A stretch of 64,000 nucleotides of DNA, taken from NCBI GenBank assembly GCA_044507065.1, contig JBIQJY010000002.1, forward strand, positions 61,439 through 125,438, written 5' to 3'. Source of the DNA: SCN-69-37 sp044507065 (GTDB taxonomy: Bacteria > Acidobacteriota > Vicinamibacteria > Vicinamibacterales > SCN-69-37). Below, in pieces: positions 47,563-54,937 of the stretch. The stretch's first letter is position 1, and each line of letters begins with the position of its first letter. The notes beneath the pieces are model-generated. The model made no database searches. It was not told where the DNA came from and saw nothing but the letters and a program-made list of their open reading frames with translations. The translations under genes were made by a program, and so were the position numbers.

Positions 47563-47574
47563 ACGAGGAGTCAC

Positions 47575-48855
47575 ATGGCGAGCGACGACCTGGACCGTGC
47601 GATTGTCACGTATCGGAGCTTCGGCGCGGCATTCGACCGGCCCGCAGCGGGACCGGCCTCGCCGCGCGCGCTCGAGTCAGGCCGCGATCCCGCGGCCGAC
47701 GCGGCCCTGCAGGCCGAACTGAGTGCCGCGCTCGCCGCGCTGGAAGAGGAAACACTCAAGCAGGGGCCGGGCGTGCTGGCCACCGTGCAGAGCCAGCTCG
47801 CCTCGCTCATCCAGTCGCGCATGCTCGAGGATCCCCCCGGCGATCCGCAGAAGCTGACGGCTCCGCCCGGCGCGAGTCCATTCGAGGTGAAGTTCGACGA
47901 GCACGACATCTTCGGCTGGGTGGGCAGCGTGCTCACCTGGTGGAAGCAGATCCGGAAGGAGCCGTGGCTGACGCCGTCCGATACGCCGGAGCCGATTGGC
48001 AACGGACGATCGATGCGCCTGGCCATGGTGGCCGACTGGGGCACGGGTCTCTACGGCGCTCCGGTGTGCTCGGCGAGCATCGATGCCGATCCCCGTTCGT
48101 TCGACCTGCTGCTGCATCTGGGCGACATCTACTACTCGGGGACGCGGAAGGAAGTGCGGTCCCGGTTTCTCGACAGATGGCCCAGCCGGGCGGGTGCGAT
48201 CAGTCGGGCCTGTAACGCCAACCACGAGATGTACACCGGGGGCGAAGGCTACTTCCGCGACGTGCTCCCGGCCTTCGGCCAGCCCGCCAGCTACTTCGCG
48301 CTGCAGAACGACCACTGGCTGCTTGTCGGCCTCGACAGCGCCTACGAGGATCACGACCTCGCGGGGGCGCAGGCCGACTGGCTCGGCCGCATCGTCGCCA
48401 ACGCCGGCGGACGCAGGCTGGTGCTGTTCTCGCATCACCAGCCCTTCTCGCTGCTCGACAAGCAGGGGCCGAAGCTCGTCGGCAAGCTCGGCGCGCTGCT
48501 GGCCGACCGGAAGATCTTCGCGTGGTACTGGGGACACGAACACCGCTGCGTGCTCTACGACGCGCACCCGGCCTGGGGCCTGCTCGGCCGATGCGTGGGG
48601 CACGGCGGCTACCCGTACTTCCGCGATGACTTCAGCCATCTGCCGACCATTGACGCCCCGTACTGGCGCCGCATGGAGGCCAGGAACCTGGTGCCCGGTG
48701 CCGTCCTGCTCGACGCACCGAACCCGTTCGTCGAGGAGAACCCGGAACGGTACGGCGCGAACGGGTATGTGACGCTCGAGTTCGACGAGCAGCGCCTCAA
48801 CGAAGTGATTCACGACGCCGACGGTCGCATCCTGCGCGAACGTCAGCTGGCGTAG
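47575..48855 (+). CDS. Calcineurin-like metallophosphoesterase
   Basis: A 426-residue protein with a purple-acid-phosphatase-like metal centre: MVADWGTGLYG, LHLGDIYYSG, CNANHEMYTGG (the GNHE motif with Ala for Gly), LFSHHQPFS and WGHEHRC. The N-terminal 140 residues are helical and unfamiliar. GAGGAG precedes ATG 47575. It could cleave phosphomonoesters, phosphodiesters or signal nucleotides. It is the sixth gene of the operon, 11 bp before the EAD1 protease. Confidence 0.88.
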   Translation: MASDDLDRAIVTYRSFGAAFDRPAAGPASPRALESGRDPAADAALQAELSAALAALEEETLKQGPGVLATVQSQLASLIQSRMLEDPPGDPQKLTAPPGASPFEVKFDEHDIFGWVGSVLTWWKQIRKEPWLTPSDTPEPIGNGRSMRLAMVADWGTGLYGAPVCSASIDADPRSFDLLLHLGDIYYSGTRKEVRSRFLDRWPSRAGAISRACNANHEMYTGGEGYFRDVLPAFGQPASYFALQNDHWLLVGLDSAYEDHDLAGAQADWLGRIVANAGGRRLVLFSHHQPFSLLDKQGPKLVGKLGALLADRKIFAWYWGHEHRCVLYDAHPAWGLLGRCVGHGGYPYFRDDFSHLPTIDAPYWRRMEARNLVPGAVLLDAPNPFVEENPERYGANGYVTLEFDEQRLNEVIHDADGRILRERQLA

Positions 48856-48866
48856 GAGCCACGGGG

Positions 48867-49964
48867 ATGCCATCGCTCGATCTGCGGGGACCGGACATCG
48901 AGGCGCTCAGTCAGGCGCTGCGCAAGGCGTTTCCCATCCAGCGCCTGCGCGAGTTGTTCGCGTTCCGGCTCGACAAGCGCCTCGAGGACTACTCGCTCGG
49001 CGGCGACTACAAGGAGGTGATCTTCGACGTCATCATGGCCGCCGAGGCCGAAGGCTGGACGGCCGAGCTTGTCGTCGTCGCGCGCCAGTCGAACCCGGGC
49101 AACGCCGCGCTGCAGGCATGTGCCGAGCGCGTCCATCTCGGGGCGAGCACGCCGACGCTCGAGCGCATCGTCAAGGCGGACAACCCCTTCCTCGACGTGG
49201 AGCGATTCCGTACGCGGCTCGGTCGGATTGAAACGCAGGTCTGCCGGATCGAAATCCCCACGCCGCGCGGCACCGCCTATGGGACCGGGTTTCTCGTGGC
49301 GCCGGACGTGCTGGTCACCAACCATCACGTCATGGATGTCGTGATCGGGGGGCAGGTCCGGCCCGAAGCAGCCCTCTTCCGATTCGACTACAAGCGGCTG
49401 TCGAACGATGTCGTGACCGAAGGCGTCGTGTTCCGGCTGGCGCCCGACGACTGGCTGGTGGATGCGAGCCCGCCAAGTCCGGTCGATGCCGAGCGCGAGC
49501 CGAAGTCCGGCGTGCCGAACCCCGATGAGCTCGACTACGCGATTGTCCGGCTTACCGACGCACCCGGGTCGCATCCGGCCGGCGACAGGGCCGACCCGAG
49601 CGCTCCGGCGCGCGGCTGGATCGACTGCAGCAGGAGCATGCCGGCAACGCCGCAGTCGCCGCTCCTCATCATGCAGCACCCGTCGGCCGCGCCGCTCAAG
49701 CTCGCACTCGACATGCGGGCGGTCGTCGGGCAGAACGCCAACGGCACGCGGCTGACCTACAACGTGAACACCGAGGGCGGGTCGTCCGGAGCGCCGTGTT
49801 TCGACGCGAACTGGGACCTCGTCGCCCTGCACCACAGCGGCGACCCCAACTTCGATCCCGGCCATCAGGCCACCTACAACGAGGGGATTCCGATCGGCGC
49901 GATCCTCCAGTTGCTCGAGGCGCGCGGCAAGCGCGCCGTGCTGGCCGCACCGGCCGGAACGTGA
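48867..49964 (+). CDS. EAD1-trypsin: effector-associated domain fused to serine protease
   Basis: A 365-residue cytosolic protein. Residues 8-90 read as the death-fold-like effector-associated domain 1 (LSQALRKAFPIQRLRELFAF, AEAEGWTAELVVVARQSNPG). The protease domain (about 120-350) has His154 in LVTNHHVMD, Asp223 in ELDYAIVRL and Ser307 in EGGSSGAP. The residue six before the Ser, where trypsin has Asp, is Asn301, so Arg/Lys specificity should not be assumed. EAD1 domains are proposed to recruit effectors by homotypic contact to NTPase sensors; another EAD1 lies at 58391. It may activate the gasdermin at 51677. Confidence 0.85.
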   Translation: MPSLDLRGPDIEALSQALRKAFPIQRLRELFAFRLDKRLEDYSLGGDYKEVIFDVIMAAEAEGWTAELVVVARQSNPGNAALQACAERVHLGASTPTLERIVKADNPFLDVERFRTRLGRIETQVCRIEIPTPRGTAYGTGFLVAPDVLVTNHHVMDVVIGGQVRPEAALFRFDYKRLSNDVVTEGVVFRLAPDDWLVDASPPSPVDAEREPKSGVPNPDELDYAIVRLTDAPGSHPAGDRADPSAPARGWIDCSRSMPATPQSPLLIMQHPSAAPLKLALDMRAVVGQNANGTRLTYNVNTEGGSSGAPCFDANWDLVALHHSGDPNFDPGHQATYNEGIPIGAILQLLEARGKRAVLAAPAGT

Positions 49965-49983
49965 GCGAGAACGGAGAACGGCC

Positions 49984-51039
49984 ATGACGACTGCCACAGC
50001 TGTCCGGACCGAACGGACGATCGAATTCCGGGCCGGCGACGGCCTGATGTGCAACCTGATTCACGTGGAGGGGCACCACCCGCCGACGCGCGGGCCGGTC
50101 GTGCTGGTCCACGGCGCCGGTGTGCGCGCCAACATCTTCCGCGCGCCCGTCCGGACGACCATTGTCGACTGCCTCGTCGAGCACGGATACGACGTGTGGC
50201 TCGAGAACTGGCGGGCGAGCATCGACCTGGACCCCAATCGCTGGACGCTCGATCAGGCGGCCCTCTACGACCATCCGGCCGCCGTCGAGACGATCGTGCG
50301 AGAGACGGGATCGCCCGAGGTCAAGGCGATCATCCATTGCCAGGGTTCGACAAGCTTCATGATGTCGGCGATTGCCGGCCTTGTGCCCGCCGTGAAGACC
50401 ATTGTCAGCAACGCCGTGGCCGTGCACACGGTTGTGCCCAAGCCCGCCGAGGCGAAGCTGCGCTTCGCGATGCCGATGATGCGCCGGATGACCGAGTACC
50501 TCAATCCGCAGTGGGGACGCCACGCGCCCACGCCGGTCGCGCGGTTCGTCGACAAGCTGGTCCGCGCGACGCACCACGAGTGCGACAACGCCGTGTGCCG
50601 GCACTCGAGTTTCGTCTACGGCGCCGGCTTTCCCACGCTGTGGCGCCACGAAAACCTCAACGACGCCACCCACGAGTGGCTCTCGGACGAGTTCGCGGAG
50701 GTGCCGCTCACGTTCTTCGAGCAGATGGCCACCTGCGTCGAACACGGACACCTGCGATCGGTCGAGGGGCATCCGGAACTGCCGGTCGACTACGTCGAGG
50801 CGGCGCCGGCCACCTCGGCCCGTATTGCCTTCATGTCGGGCGAGCAGAACGCCTGCTTCCTGCCCGAGAGCCAGGTGCGGAGCTTCGAGCACTTCGATCG
50901 CCTCCGCCCCGGCTACCACTCGCTCCGGATCGTGCCGTCCTACGGCCACCTCGACATATTCATGGGGCAGGACGCCTGGCGCGACACGTTCCCGTTGATC
51001 CTCGACGAACTCGACAAGCCGGCGGGGCTGGAAGGATGA
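49984..51039 (+). CDS. Alpha/beta hydrolase of the GMC/lipid oxidase cluster
   Basis: A 351-residue alpha/beta hydrolase: VLVHGAGVRANIFRAP (oxyanion), nucleophile in HCQGSTSFMM, and His in VPSYGHLDIF. The sequence around VWLENWRASIDLDPNRWTLD matches the hydrolase domain that is fused to GMC cholesterol-oxidase-like proteins in some bacteria, so it probably acts on the same lipid class, for example as a steryl or acyl ester hydrolase. Its stop overlaps the next start as ATGA. It is separated from the GMC gene by the phosphoesterase and EAD1-protease genes. Confidence 0.82.
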   Translation: MTTATAVRTERTIEFRAGDGLMCNLIHVEGHHPPTRGPVVLVHGAGVRANIFRAPVRTTIVDCLVEHGYDVWLENWRASIDLDPNRWTLDQAALYDHPAAVETIVRETGSPEVKAIIHCQGSTSFMMSAIAGLVPAVKTIVSNAVAVHTVVPKPAEAKLRFAMPMMRRMTEYLNPQWGRHAPTPVARFVDKLVRATHHECDNAVCRHSSFVYGAGFPTLWRHENLNDATHEWLSDEFAEVPLTFFEQMATCVEHGHLRSVEGHPELPVDYVEAAPATSARIAFMSGEQNACFLPESQVRSFEHFDRLRPGYHSLRIVPSYGHLDIFMGQDAWRDTFPLILDELDKPAGLEG

Positions 51040-51662
51040 GGGACACGATGCAGGCAGAACCTATCGGAATCACGTTCCAGGAAACCATGAGCGGACCGTT
51101 TGCCCTGGGCGAGTCGGACCCGGTGGCCGGCGAACAGGCCGGCAAGGCCGCCGGCACGTCGCTCGCATTGCACGCGACCATCACCATCGCCGACCTGGAT
51201 CGGTTCATCGCCGACCGCTCGCACACCGGTGAGATCAGCGGACGGATCGATTTCGATCCGTTCGGGCGAAAACTGCCGGCGCCGACGGGCGTCTTCCGGC
51301 TCTTCTCGCCTACCGAAGAGCCGCACCTGAGGCACATGGTGTACGAGGTGGCGTTCGAGCACGATGGGCGTCCCTTCTATCTGGCCGGACACAAACGCGT
51401 CCGCAACGACAAGCACGGAGCGGATCTGTGGGACGACACCACCACGCTGTTCACGCGCCTGCACGAGGGGACCGACGCGACCGGTCCGGTCGTCGGCGCA
51501 GGCGTGCTCCGCCTCGGCGTGCCGGCCCTGGTCCGGATGACGGCCTCGATGAAGGCCGTCAATGCCACGCGCAAGGCCGATCGCGTGCGCGCGATCGCCA
51601 CGTTCGGCGGCTTCTTCATGGGGGGGCTGTGGGACGCGTACGGCCCGCAGCGTCGCGCGTGA
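51036..51662 (+). CDS. GMC-oxidase-associated lipid domain protein
   Basis: A 208-residue protein. The wording FQETMSGPFALGE, ATITIADLDRFI, EISGRIDFDPFGRKLPAPTG and DLWDDTTTLFTRLHEGTD is that of the middle domain of large GMC oxidoreductase/hydrolase fusions, of unknown biochemistry but presumably lipid-binding. ATG 51036 overlaps the previous stop; ATG 51048 with GAGGG is an alternative start. It is the last gene of the operon and ends 14 bp from the convergent gasdermin gene. Confidence 0.7.
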   Translation: MRDTMQAEPIGITFQETMSGPFALGESDPVAGEQAGKAAGTSLALHATITIADLDRFIADRSHTGEISGRIDFDPFGRKLPAPTGVFRLFSPTEEPHLRHMVYEVAFEHDGRPFYLAGHKRVRNDKHGADLWDDTTTLFTRLHEGTDATGPVVGAGVLRLGVPALVRMTASMKAVNATRKADRVRAIATFGGFFMGGLWDAYGPQRRA

Positions 51663-51676
51663 CGGCGCACGGCCCG

Positions 51677-52471
51677 CTACCGCGCGTCGAGGCGCACGAA
51701 CGGGCTCTCGGTGACGAGGTAGTCGACGCGCGACGCGTCGCGGCGCGCCTCGAGCGCGCCGGCGCCTGGCGGCATCGGCTTGAACGCCGTGTAGCGGCCC
51801 TGCTCGTAGAAGAGCCGCGCGGCCTGGAACCCGAAGACCAGCGGCTGCGCGCCCTGATAGACCATCTTCGCGTTGGATTTCTGGTCGATCGAGACATTGA
51901 CGCTTGCGCCGACGATCTGCTGGATGTCCGGGACCGAAAGCTTCACCGGCGTGCCGGACTCCTCGCGCGCTTCGACGATGAACGTGCGGCTCTTGATCGT
52001 CGAGGTCGTCACGTGGATCGAGTCGGCTTCGAGCAACTCGGCGGCGTGGCTGCTGAACGGTGCGATGTCGGCGTCGGTCAGGTACTGGTCGACATCGGCG
52101 AGGTCGACGCGATCCTCGAGCACGTCGGTGAACTCGAAGGCGATGGTCTTCGCGCTGCGATATCCGACATCGAGGCCGAGCCGAGACCCGCCCATCGCAC
52201 CGATGACCGAACCGAGGATGGTGAGGCCGACACCGAGGCTGAGGTCGCGCGTGCGTTCGCCCGAGACGTTGGCGGCCGCGGCATTCTCCTTCACCCGCGG
52301 GAGCGGCACGGCGGCGCCCGGGCGAAGGATCGTCTCGACGTCCCCGAGGCGCGACAGGCGCGAGTTCTCCCGGATGAACAACTGCAGTGGACGGATGTCG
52401 GTCCGGGGCAGCCGGACCACGCTGTAGCCGAACGACTTCAGGTAGGTAAGGAACGGATCTGAGTTGCCCAT
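51677..52471 (-). CDS. Bacterial gasdermin (bGSDM), pore-forming death effector
   Basis: A 264-residue protein that I read as a bacterial gasdermin: size, DPFLTYLKSFGYSVVRLPR then DIRPLQLF at the N-terminus, the hydrophobic, glycine-rich LGVGLTILGSVIGAMGG (79-95), alternating amphipathic strands, and LVFGFQAARLFYE (211-223) before a short tail (224-264) that would cap the pore domain. Known bGSDMs are freed by a neighbouring protease cutting this tail, then perforate the inner membrane. There is no Cys anywhere, so the N-terminal palmitoyl-Cys of characterised members is missing. A strong AGGAGGAT precedes ATG 52471. Candidate proteases lie at 48867, 44062 and 38050. Confidence 0.75.
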   Translation of the reverse strand: MGNSDPFLTYLKSFGYSVVRLPRTDIRPLQLFIRENSRLSRLGDVETILRPGAAVPLPRVKENAAAANVSGERTRDLSLGVGLTILGSVIGAMGGSRLGLDVGYRSAKTIAFEFTDVLEDRVDLADVDQYLTDADIAPFSSHAAELLEADSIHVTTSTIKSRTFIVEAREESGTPVKLSVPDIQQIVGASVNVSIDQKSNAKMVYQGAQPLVFGFQAARLFYEQGRYTAFKPMPPGAGALEARRDASRVDYLVTESPFVRLDAR

Positions 52472-52499
52472 GCGATCCTCCTGGTCCGATGCCGCGATT

Positions 52500-53564
52500 A
52501 TGCTGCCGCCCGACGCGACGGCACAAGGACGATGCACAGATGGTGTCGCCCGGTCCCCGATCGCTTCCCGGGGCCGGTGGCACCTCTGGCTTGCCGTCGT
52601 GCTCGCCCTGTCGACAGTCGTGCCGGCCTTCGCGCAGGGGCAGTTGCGCTGGTACGAGGCCTATCGCGATGGCGTGGCCGCCGCCAACCGGGGCGACAGG
52701 GAGCGGGCCGTCGCCTTGCTGGAGCAGGCCAGGCGCGACGGGCCGGCGCCCGGCCGACGCGTCTTCACCTACGGCGGCCAGTACATCGCCTTCCTGCCCG
52801 ACTACTACCTGGGCGTGGCGCATCTTTCCAGCGACGACTTCAGCGCCGCGCTCGCGGCCTTCACCGAGGTCGAAAAGCAGGGCCTCGTCCGCCCCGGCGA
52901 TCCGGAGTACGCCGCGTTCACGAGGCAGACGCGATCGGCAACGGCCGGCGCCGCCTTCGATGACGCACGCCGACTGCTGGCCGGCGGCGACTTCCAGCAG
53001 GCCGAGGTGCGGCTCGAAGCCGCGCGCGCCGGCGGGTTTGCCACCGCCAAGGTCGAGGGACTGGCAGACGAGATCGCGTCGCAGCGGCGAGCCGCATCGG
53101 CAGGTGCCGCGCCGGCAGCCACCGCGGCGGCGCCGCCCATTGCCGCGCCGCCCTCAGTGACGCAGACATTGCCGACGCCGGCCGCAAACGTGCCCGTCGA
53201 TTCCGGCCTCGGCACGACGAAGTCGCCCTACATTCCTACGGGCCCCGTCGGCAAGCGCCCTGACGATGTCGGTCCGCCCGTGGATCCATCGACGACAATC
53301 TCGGCGGCCGGACGACGCGGACTGATCGCGTACTTTTCCGGCGACTACCGCGGCGCCGTCGCGCTGCTGGCGCGTGCGGCCAGTGCCCGCGAGGCTGCGT
53401 TTCTCGCGTGTGCGAAGGCCAGCCTCGTCCTTGCCGGTGGCGCCGACGTGGCACTGTTACAGGAGGCGCGGACGGACTTCCGCGATGTCGGGCCGGGATT
53501 GGCCCCGGCGGATCGTCGCTTCATTTCACCGCGCGTCCTGCGGGAACTGGAGACGTCGCAATGA
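52500..53564 (+). CDS. Exported TPR-like protein
   Basis: A 354-residue protein with a signal-like hydrophobic segment (LWLAVVLALSTVVPAFA) and helical repeat features typical of TPR proteins (YRDGVAAANRGDRERAVALL, AAFDDARRLLAGGDFQQAEV, AYFSGDYRGAVALLARAASA). A Pro/Ala-rich linker separates the two helical parts. The true start is uncertain: ATG 52500 and GTG 52545 both retain the signal; ATG 52464 would overlap the divergent gasdermin start. Its stop overlaps the next start (ATGA), so it forms a pair with the outer-membrane protein. Confidence 0.7.
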   Translation: MLPPDATAQGRCTDGVARSPIASRGRWHLWLAVVLALSTVVPAFAQGQLRWYEAYRDGVAAANRGDRERAVALLEQARRDGPAPGRRVFTYGGQYIAFLPDYYLGVAHLSSDDFSAALAAFTEVEKQGLVRPGDPEYAAFTRQTRSATAGAAFDDARRLLAGGDFQQAEVRLEAARAGGFATAKVEGLADEIASQRRAASAGAAPAATAAAPPIAAPPSVTQTLPTPAANVPVDSGLGTTKSPYIPTGPVGKRPDDVGPPVDPSTTISAAGRRGLIAYFSGDYRGAVALLARAASAREAAFLACAKASLVLAGGADVALLQEARTDFRDVGPGLAPADRRFISPRVLRELETSQ

Positions 53565-54919
53565 CGACGCGCCGGTTCGCGCGTGCCGCCTTGACCTCGA
53601 CGGCTGCCGTGCTGCTCATGGCGCACGCGGCACTCGCACAGACGAGCGTGCAGATTCCCCTCCAGCTCGACTTCGTCAATCCCGGCGCGCGAAGCCTGGC
53701 GATGGGCGGCGCCTTCGCGGGCCTGGCCGACGATGCGACGGCGGGCTTTGCGAATCCGGCCGGGCTGCGAGAGCTGGGACGGCCGGAGTTCTCCATCGAG
53801 TTGCGCGGACGCTGGCTCGAATCGTCGTTCCTCGAGCGGGGACGGCTCTCGGGTCGCGCGTCGGGTGAGGGAACCGACGTCATCGACGGGCCGCAGTTGG
53901 GCACCAGCCGCGACGACAGCGCGCGCGTCCCGTACGCGAGCGTCGTGTTCCCACGCGCGCGGCAGGGGTGGGTCATCGCCGCTTTCCGGCACGAACTGGC
54001 GCGGGTCGATCAACGCTACTTTTCGGAGGGCGTCTTCCAGCAGGATCCCGCCGAACTGACGGCGCGACGCGACGTGCCGCAGGAAGGTGTCCGATCGATC
54101 TCGATTACCGGCTACGGCGCGGCGGTTGCCTGGGAGGTCACGCCGCGTATCGCAATAGGCGGGACGGCGAACCTGTACGGCTTCGACATGACGTCTGTCT
54201 TCCGGCGATTCGACGTGAACGGCTTCTTTGGCGAGGCGGTTCGGACCGTCGAACTCGGGCGCGCGACCCAGACGGGCTCCGACGTTGCCTTCGCGCCCAC
54301 CATCGGCCTGCGCGGGTGCTTCAAGCCCTGCGCCGATCGAGCCCGCGCCTCGACGCGTGTCGGCGTCGTCTATCGACACGGGCCTTCGTTCGACTACGAC
54401 ACGCAGGATGGCGACGCCTTCCGACGCAACGTGTTCAGGCTGCCGCACGTCGTGGCGGGCGGGGTGGCCGTGGAAGTGCCGCGTCCCGGTCGCCGCTGGC
54501 TGCTGACCGGCGAGGTGAAGTGGGTGGGCTACTCGCGGCTCTTCGACGACTTCATCGAGGACCAGGCGCTGTCGACCAACGTCGAGGACCGCCTGCGCCT
54601 CGACAATGGCGTCGAACTGCACGTCGGCCTGCAGTACACGATCGAGACGATGCGATGGATTCCGCAGCTCCGCCTGGGCGGCTGGCTGGATCCCGATCAC
54701 TCGGTGGCGTTCGTTCCCGGTCAGCCCGCCGATCATCCCGCCATTCGGCTGCGGGACGAGAAACTGGCCATCGCGTTGTCGACGGGGCGCCGGCGGGCAC
54801 ATGTCGGCGGCGGCGTCGGCTTCACCTTCTCGCCGGACCTCGAGTGGAACCTTGGAGTGGACGTGGCGGCCGACACCGTCAGCCTCTCCACATCGGCCAT
54901 CCTCCGCTTCGGCTCGTAG
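53561..54919 (+). CDS. PorV/FadL-like outer-membrane beta-barrel protein
   Basis: A 452-residue protein with a signal peptide (AVLLMAHAALA before QTS) and the family opening NPGARSLAMGGAFAGLADDA, then TAGFANPAGL, characteristic of PorV/PorQ and UPF0164-type outer-membrane proteins. The rest is beta-strand-rich (for example ISITGYGAAVAWEVTPRIAI), ending in LSTSAILRFGS, a good barrel C-terminus. It is coupled to the TPR-like gene. A link to the neighbouring death/defence genes is only positional. Confidence 0.82.
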   Translation: MTTRRFARAALTSTAAVLLMAHAALAQTSVQIPLQLDFVNPGARSLAMGGAFAGLADDATAGFANPAGLRELGRPEFSIELRGRWLESSFLERGRLSGRASGEGTDVIDGPQLGTSRDDSARVPYASVVFPRARQGWVIAAFRHELARVDQRYFSEGVFQQDPAELTARRDVPQEGVRSISITGYGAAVAWEVTPRIAIGGTANLYGFDMTSVFRRFDVNGFFGEAVRTVELGRATQTGSDVAFAPTIGLRGCFKPCADRARASTRVGVVYRHGPSFDYDTQDGDAFRRNVFRLPHVVAGGVAVEVPRPGRRWLLTGEVKWVGYSRLFDDFIEDQALSTNVEDRLRLDNGVELHVGLQYTIETMRWIPQLRLGGWLDPDHSVAFVPGQPADHPAIRLRDEKLAIALSTGRRRAHVGGGVGFTFSPDLEWNLGVDVAADTVSLSTSAILRFGS

Positions 54920-54937
54920 GCGTCGCCGAGTCGGTCC

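Noticed and set aside
44695..47574. A 959-codon frame antisense to the protease-nuclease and GMC genes
   Set aside because: The plus strand shows intact catalytic motifs throughout; the antisense product resembles no protein.
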